From Domibacillus aminovorans (GTDB taxonomy: Bacteria; Bacillota; Bacilli; Bacillales; Domibacillaceae): DNA of 64,000 nt. The translations under genes and the position numbers were made by a program. The DNA is taken from NCBI RefSeq assembly GCF_001643235.1, contig NZ_LQWY01000067.1, positions 289,458-353,457 of the forward strand. The letters run 5' to 3'. How positions within the stretch are numbered: position 1 is the first letter of the stretch; each line of letters starts with the position of its first letter. The notes under the pieces are model-generated. The model saw only the letters and a list, made by a program, of their open reading frames with translations, did no database searches and had not been told where the DNA came from. Positions 6,759 through 15,191 of the stretch are shown here, piece after piece.

Positions 6759-7064
6759 TTATTGGAGCGGTCCGTGGGTGATGGTGGTCAGGGCTTCGTT
6801 GATTTCAAATAGTTTTGCATGTACGTTTGTGATGCCGAAGCCGTTTAGGCGTTTTGTATGCATAGTTAAGTAGTTTTCGGCATCCGTTTTTGTTTCGAAC
6901 ATGTAGATGCCGCCTGCTTCATTCGTTTCTCTGTTTTCTGTCCATATTTTCCACATGAATCCTTTTTCGTCATTAATGCTTTTCGCCAGATCGGAAAAAG
7001 CAGCAGCCATTTCGTCTCCGAACGGTCCTTCATGTTTAAAGTCAACCTGTAGTACGTAAGCCAT
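6759..7064 (-). CDS. YdhR-family putative monooxygenase
   Basis: A 101-residue protein matching the YdhR/antibiotic-biosynthesis-monooxygenase-like ferredoxin fold. It starts AYVLQVDFKHEGPFGDEM, has the KGFMWKIWTENRETNEAGGIYMF core, and ends in a helix plus strand typical of the dimeric alpha-beta barrel. These proteins are cofactorless or of unproven activity. It is the last gene of a three-gene minus-strand operon (HxlR regulator, DsbA-like protein, YdhR), starting 6 nt after the preceding stop, with GGGG as ribosome binding site. The context points to quinone or electrophile stress. Confidence 0.85.
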   Translation of the reverse strand: MAYVLQVDFKHEGPFGDEMAAAFSDLAKSINDEKGFMWKIWTENRETNEAGGIYMFETKTDAENYLTMHTKRLNGFGITNVHAKLFEINEALTTITHGPLQ

Positions 7065-7070
7065 TTGTCA

Positions 7071-8000
7071 TTACCCCTTTATTGTTTTTTTAATATACGT
7101 TTCCCCGAGAATTTCGTTAAGCTCATATGAATCAGCTGAAAGTTCTTTTTGAATAAATGATGGAATATCTGTTTGATCGATATCGTACAGGACTTCTATT
7201 TCTTTTGAAAATAATAGGCCTTCTTTTTCGAGAAGTGATGAAAGGGCAGGGATTGACCGCGTTTGAAGCGGCTCTGCTGCTGAAAGAGCTTGCTTAAGGC
7301 CTTGTACGTAATAGTCAAGCGGTCGTGCACCGACGATTTTGATGCCTTTGTTTTCTTCGTTGACTAGGATGATGGTCGGGAATCCGCGGACGCCGAGTTG
7401 CCTTACGAGCGCAAAGTCTTGCTGTAATAGTTGTTCGCCGGCTTCACTGTTCGCTTCTTTAACGATTGTTTCTCCGTCAAGCTTCATTTGATTCAAGATG
7501 TCGATTAAGACCGGTTCATCCGCGATGTTTTGATTGAAAGCAAATACGGCTTCTCTCGCCCGGCGTAAAAAGGTGTTCGCAAGCTGAGGGTCTTTTTGCT
7601 GGACGATTTTGAATACCCGTGAAGGCGGGTACGATGAATGGACAGGATTTTCAAGCCATACGGAACCGTCAATCGGCATGCGCGAATGTTCACCGACTTC
7701 TCTCCAGTGCGCGGCGACATCTGCAGGACCGGAAATGCCGTTTGCGACGTCAGCGAAGCCTTCCCACGTTTCGAGCAGTCCGCCCATCACGGTTTGGACA
7801 TTGAAATACTGTCCGTATTGTTTTTCAAATCGGCGTAAAACGGGTTCGAGTGCCCAGCAGTGGGAGCAAATCGGGTCTGTTATATAATAAAGAGTCACTT
7901 TTTTTTCGGGTTGGTTTAGATCGATCATTTCCATCGCCACATCGCTAGCATCGCCACATATGCCTGTTTCTACATCACAAATCATCTTATTTTTCGTCAT
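7071..8000 (-). CDS. DsbA-family thioredoxin-fold protein, SpxH/YjbH-like
   Basis: A 309-residue protein. The thioredoxin-fold motif is CSHC in DPICSHCWALEP (about residues 45-48), and the cis-proline loop is RGFPTIILV (about residue 207). A long helical insertion lies between them, as in FrnE/SpxH proteins. An N-terminal CDVETGIC pair of cysteines is unusual and may bind metal or modulate redox state. There is no signal peptide, so it is cytosolic. SpxH acts as a ClpXP adaptor for Spx; FrnE-type relatives are stress disulfide isomerases. The operon with an HxlR regulator supports a thiol-stress role. Confidence 0.8.
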   Translation of the reverse strand: MTKNKMICDVETGICGDASDVAMEMIDLNQPEKKVTLYYITDPICSHCWALEPVLRRFEKQYGQYFNVQTVMGGLLETWEGFADVANGISGPADVAAHWREVGEHSRMPIDGSVWLENPVHSSYPPSRVFKIVQQKDPQLANTFLRRAREAVFAFNQNIADEPVLIDILNQMKLDGETIVKEANSEAGEQLLQQDFALVRQLGVRGFPTIILVNEENKGIKIVGARPLDYYVQGLKQALSAAEPLQTRSIPALSSLLEKEGLLFSKEIEVLYDIDQTDIPSFIQKELSADSYELNEILGETYIKKTIKG

Positions 8001-8024
8001 ATTCAGTTCCTCTTTTCTTTCTCT

Positions 8025-8333
8025 TTATTTGTATTGAAGTGCCCATTGTTGAACGGGTTTGAGCGCAGCTGTCAATGCCTGGCCTTTTTCGGTTAATTCA
8101 TATGAAATGGTTACAGGGGTACCAATTGTCACTTTTTTTTCGATCAATCCGTATTCGGCGAGCTCAGATAGTTTTAAAGACAGGGCTCTAGGCGTAATAT
8201 CTGTCAGGTCTCTTTTGATTTCGGAAAAATGGGCTGTTCCATTGGGACAAAGAGACAAATAATGAATGATGAGCCCATTCCACTTTTTCCCTAGTATTTC
8301 AAATGAATATTGTAAGTATGGACAAATTTCCAC
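8025..8333 (-). CDS. HxlR-family (YodB/CatR-like) redox regulator
   Basis: A 102-residue winged-helix regulator. The GTG at 8333 is chosen because GAGGTG precedes it closely and because the protein then starts MEICPYLQYSFEILGKKWNGLII, aligning with YodB/CatR, which sense diamide and quinones through a conserved N-terminal Cys. The recognition part (SEIKRDLTDITPRALSLKLSELAEYGLI) and the wing (PVTISYELTEKG) are intact. It is first in the operon with the DsbA-like and YdhR genes and so probably autoregulates. AT-rich inverted motifs at 8352-8400 are likely operators. Confidence 0.85.
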   Translation of the reverse strand: MEICPYLQYSFEILGKKWNGLIIHYLSLCPNGTAHFSEIKRDLTDITPRALSLKLSELAEYGLIEKKVTIGTPVTISYELTEKGQALTAALKPVQQWALQYK

Positions 8334-8516
8334 GGATGACACCTCGCTTATAAATAAAGTATATATCATATAAAAAATATATCAAGTATAAAAAGTATAT
8401 TAATTTATTGGAAAGGAATAGAAGGTCTTTTGCCATAAAACACATACAGGAAAATCGATTTAGCCATGATATGTTATGATAATAATAGAATTTTTTGTCA
8501 AATTGGAGGGTTTCGT

Positions 8517-9176
8517 TTGATAGAGTTGCGTGAGGCAAGAAAGGTGTATCGATCAGGAAGCGGGAAAGATGAGATTTTACGCGGCATTGATTTGCTTGTC
8601 GAGAAAGGTGAGTATGTGGCGATTATGGGGAAGTCCGGTTCTGGGAAAAGTACGCTGCTGAATTTACTTGGTGCGCTTGATGTGTTAGATGCGGGTGAGT
8701 ATGAATTAGCGGGGAAGTCTGTGCATGAAATGAGGCAGGGACGTCGTGCTGCGCTTCGCAATGAAGAAATTGGCTTCGTGTTTCAGCATTTTCAGCTTAT
8801 CCCGAATTTGTCTGTCTATCAAAATGTGCTGCTACCGCTCGTGTATGGCAAGAAGCGGCTCGGGAAAAAGAGATCACGTGTGCTCAGTCTTCTTGATGAA
8901 GTAGGTTTGCTAGATAAGAAGAATCAAAAGCCGGCCCGCTTATCAGGCGGCGAGAAGCAGCGTGTCGCGATTGCACGAGCACTTGTGAATGAACCGGGCT
9001 TAATTCTGGCCGATGAACCGACGGGAAGTTTAGATGAAGAGACGACGGAAAGTGTGTTGAATTTGTTTGATCGTGTACATAAGCAAGGAACGACGATTAT
9101 GATGATTACGCATGATCATGATGTGGCAAAGCGGGCCGATCGTATTTTGCGTTTGCAAAATGGGGTGCTCATATGA
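8517..9176 (+). CDS. ABC transporter ATPase, MacB/LolD type
   Basis: A 219-residue nucleotide-binding protein. TTG 8517 follows GGAGGG and gives the normal family N-terminus ([16 protein letters not shown]). Walker A is GKSGSGKST, the Q-loop region is FVFQHFQL, the signature is LSGGEKQRV, and Walker B with catalytic Glu is [12 protein letters not shown]; the H-loop is MITHDHD. It belongs to the MacB/LolD/YvrO class that drives FtsX-type permeases in peptide or antimicrobial export. The stop overlaps the start of the permease gene by 4 bp. Confidence 0.9.
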   Translation: MIELREARKVYRSGSGKDEILRGIDLLVEKGEYVAIMGKSGSGKSTLLNLLGALDVLDAGEYELAGKSVHEMRQGRRAALRNEEIGFVFQHFQLIPNLSVYQNVLLPLVYGKKRLGKKRSRVLSLLDEVGLLDKKNQKPARLSGGEKQRVAIARALVNEPGLILADEPTGSLDEETTESVLNLFDRVHKQGTTIMMITHDHDVAKRADRILRLQNGVLI

Positions 9177-10495
9177 AGTTGATCACGGCGTTTAAACTTG
9201 CGTGCTTCGGATTATGGTCGAATCGCTTTCGAGTGCTGTCGGCGATGATGGGTGTTGTGATTGGCATGTTTGCGGTCATTGTACTTACATCGATTGCCAT
9301 TGGTGTGAAAGATACGCTGCTGAAGCAGATGGGCAGTCTCGGCGCGGAGCAAATTCTCGTCATGCCAGGCCGTGTGCTTGATACAGCCGGTGGACAGAAA
9401 GATTTTTTAAGTGGGCTGACGAGTGTGCCAAGTACGTTAACGTATGAAGATGCAGAAGCGGTTGCACAGGTGCCGAATGTGAAATCGGTGACACCGCAGC
9501 TTGAAACGGTGACCGTTGCGAAGTATGGGGAGAAAAGCGTGCAATCCGTTCTCGTTGGCAGTACGGATCAATATAGCCGCGTTCAGCATGCGGATCTGTC
9601 GGAAGGACGCTTTTTTACGAAGGAAGAGCAGGATCAAAAAGCAAAGGTTGTCGTTCTTGGAAGCAATATTCATGAGGCACTGCTCGGTTTGAATACAGAG
9701 CCGGCTGAAGGCGGCGTCACGGAACCGACTGAAACGAAACCGGAGTCTTGGTGGAAGCGCGTGTTGAATTCATTGCAGGCAGGCGTTGTTTCGGCTGAAG
9801 AAGTTTCGTTAGTCGGGAAGACGTTGACAATCAATGAGAATGAATTCAAGGTGATTGGTGTACTGGCGCCAAATGCGGCGCTCGGGTCGAGTACGGATAA
9901 TAATATTGTCATGCCGATTGAGACGGCGCTTCAAACGACAGATATGAAAAATTTGAATAAGATGGTCGTGGAGGCGTCAAGCATCGATGTCATTGATGAA
10001 GTGGATGGCGCCGTCTTTTCAACGATTAAAGCGAACCATCAGGAAATCGATTTTAGTGTCGTGAAGCAGGATCAAATGTTGGGCGCGCTCGATAATGTGA
10101 CGTCGATTTTGCAGGTGATGCTTTTCGGAATTACGGTGACGGCGCTGTTAATTAGCGGAACGGGCATTATGAATGTGATGGTCATGTCGGTACGGGAGCG
10201 GACGCGTGAAATCGGGATTCGCAAGGCGCTCGGCGCGACGACATTTGAAGTGATGGGGCAGTTTTTCTTTGAGACGTTGTTGCTTTGTTTTATCGGCGGC
10301 GCGGTTGGGATTGGTCTCGGGTACGGGTTTATTGAACTGTGGAATAGTCAAGTGGATATATTCGCGCTCGTGCTGCCCATTTGGGCAGTGAAGCTGGCAT
10401 TGTACTCGTCGCTTGTGATTGGCGGATTGTTCGGCATTTATCCGGCGTTGAAAGCAGCGCGGATGAATCCGAGTAAAGCATTACGGTTTGAGTAA
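9173..10495 (+). CDS. ABC permease, MacB/FtsX type
   Basis: A 440-residue permease with the MacB layout. There is one N-terminal helix (about 20-45), a long extracytoplasmic MacB-PCD domain (45-310), then three C-terminal helices, with FtsX motifs VMSVRERTREIGIRKALGAT and the end GIYPALKAARMNPSKALRFE. It pairs with the ATPase encoded just upstream, with which it overlaps. It lacks the periplasmic partner gene found in Gram-negative MacAB. A 51-bp stretch of its 3' end (10429-10479) recurs as a degenerate copy at 24545-24595. Confidence 0.9.
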   Translation: MKLITAFKLACFGLWSNRFRVLSAMMGVVIGMFAVIVLTSIAIGVKDTLLKQMGSLGAEQILVMPGRVLDTAGGQKDFLSGLTSVPSTLTYEDAEAVAQVPNVKSVTPQLETVTVAKYGEKSVQSVLVGSTDQYSRVQHADLSEGRFFTKEEQDQKAKVVVLGSNIHEALLGLNTEPAEGGVTEPTETKPESWWKRVLNSLQAGVVSAEEVSLVGKTLTINENEFKVIGVLAPNAALGSSTDNNIVMPIETALQTTDMKNLNKMVVEASSIDVIDEVDGAVFSTIKANHQEIDFSVVKQDQMLGALDNVTSILQVMLFGITVTALLISGTGIMNVMVMSVRERTREIGIRKALGATTFEVMGQFFFETLLLCFIGGAVGIGLGYGFIELWNSQVDIFALVLPIWAVKLALYSSLVIGGLFGIYPALKAARMNPSKALRFE

Positions 10496-10571
10496 TGAGA
10501 TCGCTAAAATGCCGTATTCAGATGAATGGACAATTTTGGATTTGTGCGTTATTCTTTTTAAACGAAGACGA

Positions 10572-10600
10572 AGCCCGCCGTATGTTTAGCGGGCTGTTTC
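10572..10600 (+). terminator. Probable terminator of the ABC exporter pair
   Basis: AGCCCGC/GCGGGCT stem with a 10-nt loop, followed by a weak GTTTC tract, directly before the VanZ gene. Confidence 0.55.
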
Positions 10601-10616
10601 GGTTAGAGGTGGTTTT

Positions 10617-11105
10617 TTGAAAAGGATAGTGAGAGTGGGCATTTTGCTTTTGATCGGAGCGGTCATTTTTCATTTTTCTTCGCAAACGTACGATCAGCAG
10701 TCGCTTGTGCCGCTTCTCAGGCGGGTGCTGCCGGGCGAGCCGTTTGCCGGTGTTTTATCACATGTGCAAGTGTCGTACTGGGACTCGATTATTTCGGTAG
10801 AGACGAAAGGGTATTATTATTTTGTAGAGTTTTTGATTCGAAAGTTTGCGCACTTGTTTTTATTCGGGTGTTTAGCGATGGCGCTTTTTAGTGTGATGAT
10901 GCTGGCGAGGCCAAGGCACATATGGCCGGTTGTGCTGTTTTCCTTGATGGGAACGGGTATATATGCGGTGCTGGATGAGTATCATCAGATGTTGACAGGA
11001 GGGCGGACACCGCTTTTAAAAGATGTGGTGCTCGATATGATGGGGGCGACGGCGGCCCTTTCATTGTACGTGCCTCTGTTTTTGTGGGGGATGAAGCAGA
11101 AATAA
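10617..11105 (+). CDS. VanZ-family membrane protein
   Basis: A 162-residue protein with four hydrophobic helices. VanZ signatures are present: the helix beginning FLIRKFAHLFLFGCLA (about 80-95), AVLDEYHQMLTGGRTPLLKDVVLDMMGA (about 118-145) with the conserved D-E-x-x-Q and G-R, and a last helix. TTG start 10617 follows GAGGTGG. VanZ proteins include a teicoplanin-resistance protein, but most members have no assigned function. It stands alone between terminators. Confidence 0.85.
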   Translation: MKRIVRVGILLLIGAVIFHFSSQTYDQQSLVPLLRRVLPGEPFAGVLSHVQVSYWDSIISVETKGYYYFVEFLIRKFAHLFLFGCLAMALFSVMMLARPRHIWPVVLFSLMGTGIYAVLDEYHQMLTGGRTPLLKDVVLDMMGATAALSLYVPLFLWGMKQK

Positions 11106-11160
11106 AAAAGGTATGCTCTCATCTCCAGTGTGATGCTGAAGAGGGAACATACCTTTTTTC
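11104..11160. terminator. Bidirectional terminator
   Basis: AAAAAAGGTATG/CATACCTTTTTT arms enclose 32 nt between the convergent VanZ and TRAP genes. A-run and T-run flank both sides, so it works in both directions. Confidence 0.8.
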
Positions 11161-11176
11161 GTTCACTCGTTCCTCT

Positions 11177-12451
11177 TTATTTCATCAAAGATGGAATCCA
11201 CGTTGAAAGAGGCGGGAAGAACGAGATGATGAGTACATCGAGTATTAAAATCAGAATGAGCGGGATAACGGCTTTCCCGATTTTAACAATCGATAGTTTG
11301 GTCAGTTGGGAAACGACGAACAAATCAATACCGACCGGCGGTGTAACTAAGCCGATGGCAAGGTTACATACCATGATGACACCGAAGTGAACAGGATCGA
11401 TACCTAATGTGACCGCTGTACTTAACAATAATGGAACAAAGATGAGAATCGCGGCGCCTCCATCGAGGAACATGCCAGCGATAAATAAAATAATGTTTAC
11501 GATAATTAAGAAGACGTACTTGTTCGTAACAAAATCTGAAATCAACGCGTAAACCATATCAGGAACGCCCGTGATGCTAATGAAGAAGCCGAATAAACCA
11601 GCCGTTCCAATAACAATCATGATGATGGCGCTGCTAATGGCAGAATTTCGAAGCGTTTCGATCAATTGTTTCATCGTAATTTCACGGTAAACGACGAAAC
11701 CGATGATGAATGAATAGACAACGGCGACAACGGATGCTTCTGTCGGTGTGAAGATACCGCTGTAAATACCACCTAAAACGATGATCGGCATTAATAAAGC
11801 GAGAATAGCTGCTTTAAACGTTGTCCATACTTCAGCAGGCGCTTTACGCTCTTCACCGACATAACCACGCCGGTTGGCGATAATATACGCACTGATGAGA
11901 AGGGAGAGTGTAATAAGTAAACCAGGCATGATACCGGCTAAAAAGAGATCACCGATGGACACTTCTGCTGCTACCCCATACAAGATCATGGAAATACTTG
12001 GCGGGATAATAACACCAAGAGCACCTGCAACGGCCTGGTTGGCAGCTGCATATTCCACATGATAGCCTCTGGCGAGCATAGCAGGAATAAGGATGGAACC
12101 GATGGCCGCTGTTGTCGCCGCTCCTGATCCGGAAATGGCTGCAAAAAACATCGATGTGACGATGGCGACCATGGCAAGTCCGCCTGTAAAATGTCCTACT
12201 AGTGAACTAGCAAAGTTTACGAGACGTTTTGAGATTCCGCCTGCTCCCATTAAGTTTCCAGCGAGGATAAAAAATGGAATGGCCATTAAAGGAAACGAGT
12301 TAAGCGCGACGAAAATCCTTTGAGGAACAACGTCTAGTGGCAAAGAATCGTGCATCCAGATTCCAGCAACTGTAGATAATCCGAGTGAAAAAGCAATCGG
12401 TACACTTAAAAACAGGAGAACGAATAAGGAAATAAAAAATATAGGAAGCAT
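11177..12451 (-). CDS. TRAP transporter large membrane subunit (DctM), system 1
   Basis: A 424-residue, roughly 12-helix permease of the DctM family. Typical features are the N-terminal FLSVPIAFSLGLSTVAG, the PFFILAGNLMGAGGISKRLVNFA block, the SGSGAATTAAIGSILIPAM block and the C-terminal GLVTPPVGIDLFVV. It uses an ion gradient with DctQ and the binding protein to import organic acids. It is last of a five-gene minus-strand operon (two dehydrogenases, DctP, DctQ, DctM), separated by 4 nt from DctQ. The substrate is probably an acidic sugar derivative, inferred from the neighbours. Confidence 0.93.
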   Translation of the reverse strand: MLPIFFISLFVLLFLSVPIAFSLGLSTVAGIWMHDSLPLDVVPQRIFVALNSFPLMAIPFFILAGNLMGAGGISKRLVNFASSLVGHFTGGLAMVAIVTSMFFAAISGSGAATTAAIGSILIPAMLARGYHVEYAAANQAVAGALGVIIPPSISMILYGVAAEVSIGDLFLAGIMPGLLITLSLLISAYIIANRRGYVGEERKAPAEVWTTFKAAILALLMPIIVLGGIYSGIFTPTEASVVAVVYSFIIGFVVYREITMKQLIETLRNSAISSAIIMIVIGTAGLFGFFISITGVPDMVYALISDFVTNKYVFLIIVNIILFIAGMFLDGGAAILIFVPLLLSTAVTLGIDPVHFGVIMVCNLAIGLVTPPVGIDLFVVSQLTKLSIVKIGKAVIPLILILILDVLIISFFPPLSTWIPSLMK

Positions 12452-12455
12452 GTTC

Positions 12456-12947
12456 TCACTCCTTTCTTCCTATGAACTCTTCAAAAATACATGTGATGGA
12501 GTTCAAGAAAAATAGTATTCCTCCAATAGGAAGGGAAAGATAAATGATAAACATTGAAATTCCAGTTCCCGGAGCAATTTGATTGGAAAACTTTTGGGCA
12601 AGGTCTAAACCGTATACAATTAAGATGACATAAAAAATCATTGAAATGAGATGAGTGAGAATCACGATCCATTTTCTTATTTTTTCATTAAGCAATTCCG
12701 GTACAACTTCGACGGCTAGCAGTCTTCCATTTCGCAAAGCGAGAGAAGCACCGATTAAGACGACGTAAATCATGAGAAAGCGGGAAAGTTCCTCAGACCA
12801 AGCAAGAGATGAACCGAAAACATAGCGGGCGATGACTTGCCAGAAGATAAGTGCCGTCATGACCGCCATCATTAACGCAACTAGATAGCCACACAATTTA
12901 TTAAATACATCGTTTACTCGTATATAGCCATGCATAATGTTTTTCAT
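12456..12947 (-). CDS. TRAP transporter small membrane subunit (DctQ), system 1
   Basis: A 163-residue, four-helix DctQ protein. The family motif FWQVIARYVFGSSLAWSEELSRFLMIYVVLIGASLALRNG (about 36-75) is complete. It forms the membrane complex with the DctM encoded next. Length is normal for the family. Confidence 0.9.
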   Translation of the reverse strand: MKNIMHGYIRVNDVFNKLCGYLVALMMAVMTALIFWQVIARYVFGSSLAWSEELSRFLMIYVVLIGASLALRNGRLLAVEVVPELLNEKIRKWIVILTHLISMIFYVILIVYGLDLAQKFSNQIAPGTGISMFIIYLSLPIGGILFFLNSITCIFEEFIGRKE

Positions 12948-13015
12948 TTTCTCAACTCCTTAATAAAGAAGGGGGGATAATGACAGATTCATTATCACCC
13001 TTCTAGCAGTTCTAA

Positions 13016-14032
13016 TTAATATTCGAAGTTCCGTACTCGATCAATCATTTCTTCTCCAATTTGTGGTGCCCATTTCTCGTAGACAGGTTCTACTTTTGCT
13101 TTAAATGATTCTCTGTCCGGCTCTGTAATGACAACGCCTTCTTTTTGAATGAATTCAGCGGCTTCTGCTACTTTATCTTGGTTCGCTTGGCGGCCGATCG
13201 GTTCAGCATATTCAGCTGCTTTTAAAACGGCTTCTTGCTGATCCGGTGTCAAGCCATCAAAAATGCCTTTTGAAATCGCAATTGGTGCTGGAGAAAACCG
13301 GTCTTCGATTAACGCAACGTGACTTTGAACTTCATAAATTTTGGATGTTTGAATCGTTGCTAGTGAGTTAGAGTGCCCATCGATTACACCTTGTTGAAGG
13401 CCCGTAAATACTTCTGTCCACGCCATAGGTGTCGGGTCTGCTCCAAATGCTTTCCACGTATCGATTTGTACTTCATTTTCCTGTACACGCACTTTCAAGC
13501 CTTTTACATCTTTTACGGAGTTAATTGCATTGTTGGATGATGTAGCAACGAAACCGTTTTCGACCCACCCAAGAACTTTAACTTGTGCTGCATCTTCAAA
13601 CTTTTGTGAGAGTTCATCGCCGATTTCACCGTCTAAAACAGCGTACGCATGCTCGCGGTTGTCAAGCAAGAATGGCAAGTCAAACATGTTAAATTCAGTT
13701 ACCCAGTTACCCATAGGACCGGCAGAGATAATTCCCATGTCGAGCGAGTTAATCCCCATTAATTCGAAGACTTCACGCTCGCCGCCTAATGAATTATTGT
13801 AGTGAATTTTGACAGACATTTGATCATCTGTTAAATTTTCTAATTCTTCTTTAAAAGCTTTTGCTGTAACATCAAATTTTGCGCCTTCTGGTTCAGGAAT
13901 ACTTAAATCTAGTACGATTTGTTTACCAGTGTCTTTCTCGCTTTCATTTGCACTATCAGAAGAAGCGCCACAGCCTGCAAGTCCTAATGATAAGGCCGCT
14001 GCTAAAGATGTTACTTTCAATAATTTTTTCAT
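13016..14032 (-). CDS. TRAP transporter substrate-binding lipoprotein (DctP), system 1
   Basis: A 338-residue extracellular solute receptor. The ATG at 14032 follows AGGGGGA and opens a lipoprotein signal (MKKLLKVTSLAAALSLGLAGCG; lipobox LAGC). DctP features include GGEREVFELMGINSLDMG, the conserved Arg in GLKVRVQEN that usually clamps a carboxylate, and the TEVFTGLQQGVIDGHSNS block. The retained Arg supports a carboxylated ligand. It lies between the dehydrogenase genes and dctQM in one operon. Confidence 0.92.
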   Translation of the reverse strand: MKKLLKVTSLAAALSLGLAGCGASSDSANESEKDTGKQIVLDLSIPEPEGAKFDVTAKAFKEELENLTDDQMSVKIHYNNSLGGEREVFELMGINSLDMGIISAGPMGNWVTEFNMFDLPFLLDNREHAYAVLDGEIGDELSQKFEDAAQVKVLGWVENGFVATSSNNAINSVKDVKGLKVRVQENEVQIDTWKAFGADPTPMAWTEVFTGLQQGVIDGHSNSLATIQTSKIYEVQSHVALIEDRFSPAPIAISKGIFDGLTPDQQEAVLKAAEYAEPIGRQANQDKVAEAAEFIQKEGVVITEPDRESFKAKVEPVYEKWAPQIGEEMIDRVRNFEY

Positions 14033-14051
14033 GATAAATCCCCCTTGTTTG

Positions 14052-15140
14052 TTATGAATGTGGATACACAATGACTTTTAAGCTCCCACTTCGATTTGTG
14101 TGGGCTTGATGCATCGCAGCTTGAATTTCGTCAAGCGGATAACTGTCCGTTAATACGTGCTGTATTTGGCTGCCGATCGATGTAAGCAAATCAATCGCCA
14201 GTGGATAAGTATTTGTATAGCGATAAACAGAATACAAATTAATTTCATTTTGAAGCATTAACGTCACGTTAAGAGGTACGGCATCTGTTGGCGGGAAGCC
14301 AATTACAACGATCGAACCGCCGCGTTTTGTCAATTCAGGAGTAGATTGCAGCGCTTTCGTGTTACCAGACGTCTCAATGACGAGATCAGCGCCAAGTCCT
14401 GCTGTCAGCTGTTTTACCTCATCTAAAATAGACTGTTTTGAAATATCAATGGCTTTTGTCGCACCGAGTTTAAGGGCGGCTTCAAGTCGGAGCGTTTCCA
14501 TATCGCTCACAATAATTTCTTTTGCGCCAAAGGCTTTTGCAGCGATAACGGTCATTAATCCGACCGGCCCCATTCCAGAAATCACAACGGTATCGCCCGT
14601 TTTCAAATGGCCACGCTTCACGGCATGAATGCCGACTGACAGTGGTTCTGCTAAGGTAGCGTTTTCATAAGAAAGCACATCAGGGATAGCGAATAAAAAA
14701 TCTTCCCGGTGTTTTAAGTATTGAACGAAAGCTCCTTTAACCGGCGGTGTTGATAAAAACTGTACGTCCGGACAAAGATTATAGCGGCCTTCCCGGCACC
14801 AAGAGCAAGTCATACAGGCAACACCAGGTTCGATGGCTACTCGGTCGCCTAGGCTAAAGCGGGTTACTTCATCTCCTACAGCAACGACAATTCCTGCGCA
14901 TTCATGACCTTGAATGTGGGGATATTGAACTTCACGTTTTCCGATTCGACCATGAGCATAGTAATGAACGTCTGAGCCGCAAATCCCAACGGCCATTACT
15001 TGGACTAGCACATCTTTGCCTGTCACGTGCGGGACGGGTGCGTTTGCTACATTGACTTGCAGCGGCTTTTCAAGATACGCGACTTTCATCGTTTCCGGTA
15101 TCGTGAATGACTGTTTACATGTTTCTTCTGTTTTACACAT
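14052..15140 (-). CDS. Zinc-dependent dehydrogenase, sorbitol/xylitol/idonate type
   Basis: A 362-residue medium-chain dehydrogenase. Catalytic zinc ligands are seen in GICGSDVHYY (Cys) and the GHE motif (GHECAG). A structural-zinc cysteine cluster follows (CMTCSWCREGRYNLC). A Rossmann GxGxxG-like GMGPVGLM follows at about 195. The HYYAHGRIG signature is characteristic of polyol dehydrogenases (sorbitol, xylitol, L-idonate). An N-terminal extension of about 15 residues (MCKTEETCKQSF) precedes the usual start. It probably oxidises a secondary alcohol of the imported substrate with NAD. An operator-like palindrome lies 22 bp upstream. Confidence 0.88.
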   Translation of the reverse strand: MCKTEETCKQSFTIPETMKVAYLEKPLQVNVANAPVPHVTGKDVLVQVMAVGICGSDVHYYAHGRIGKREVQYPHIQGHECAGIVVAVGDEVTRFSLGDRVAIEPGVACMTCSWCREGRYNLCPDVQFLSTPPVKGAFVQYLKHREDFLFAIPDVLSYENATLAEPLSVGIHAVKRGHLKTGDTVVISGMGPVGLMTVIAAKAFGAKEIIVSDMETLRLEAALKLGATKAIDISKQSILDEVKQLTAGLGADLVIETSGNTKALQSTPELTKRGGSIVVIGFPPTDAVPLNVTLMLQNEINLYSVYRYTNTYPLAIDLLTSIGSQIQHVLTDSYPLDEIQAAMHQAHTNRSGSLKVIVYPHS

Positions 15141-15161
15141 AAGGCAACTCCTATCTTTAAG

Positions 15162-15173
15162 GTAAGCGGTTAC
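15162..15173. promoter_or_regulatory. LacI-type operator between the two dehydrogenases
   Basis: GTAAGCGGTTAC is an imperfect palindrome whose bases recur at 17604-17617. It is probably recognised by the LacI protein encoded at 16466. Confidence 0.6.
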
Positions 15174-15191
15174 TTTGAGTTGAATAAATAA

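Noticed and set aside
11130..11390. 86-codon plus-strand frame
   Set aside because: It lies over a terminator and antisense to the end of dctM.
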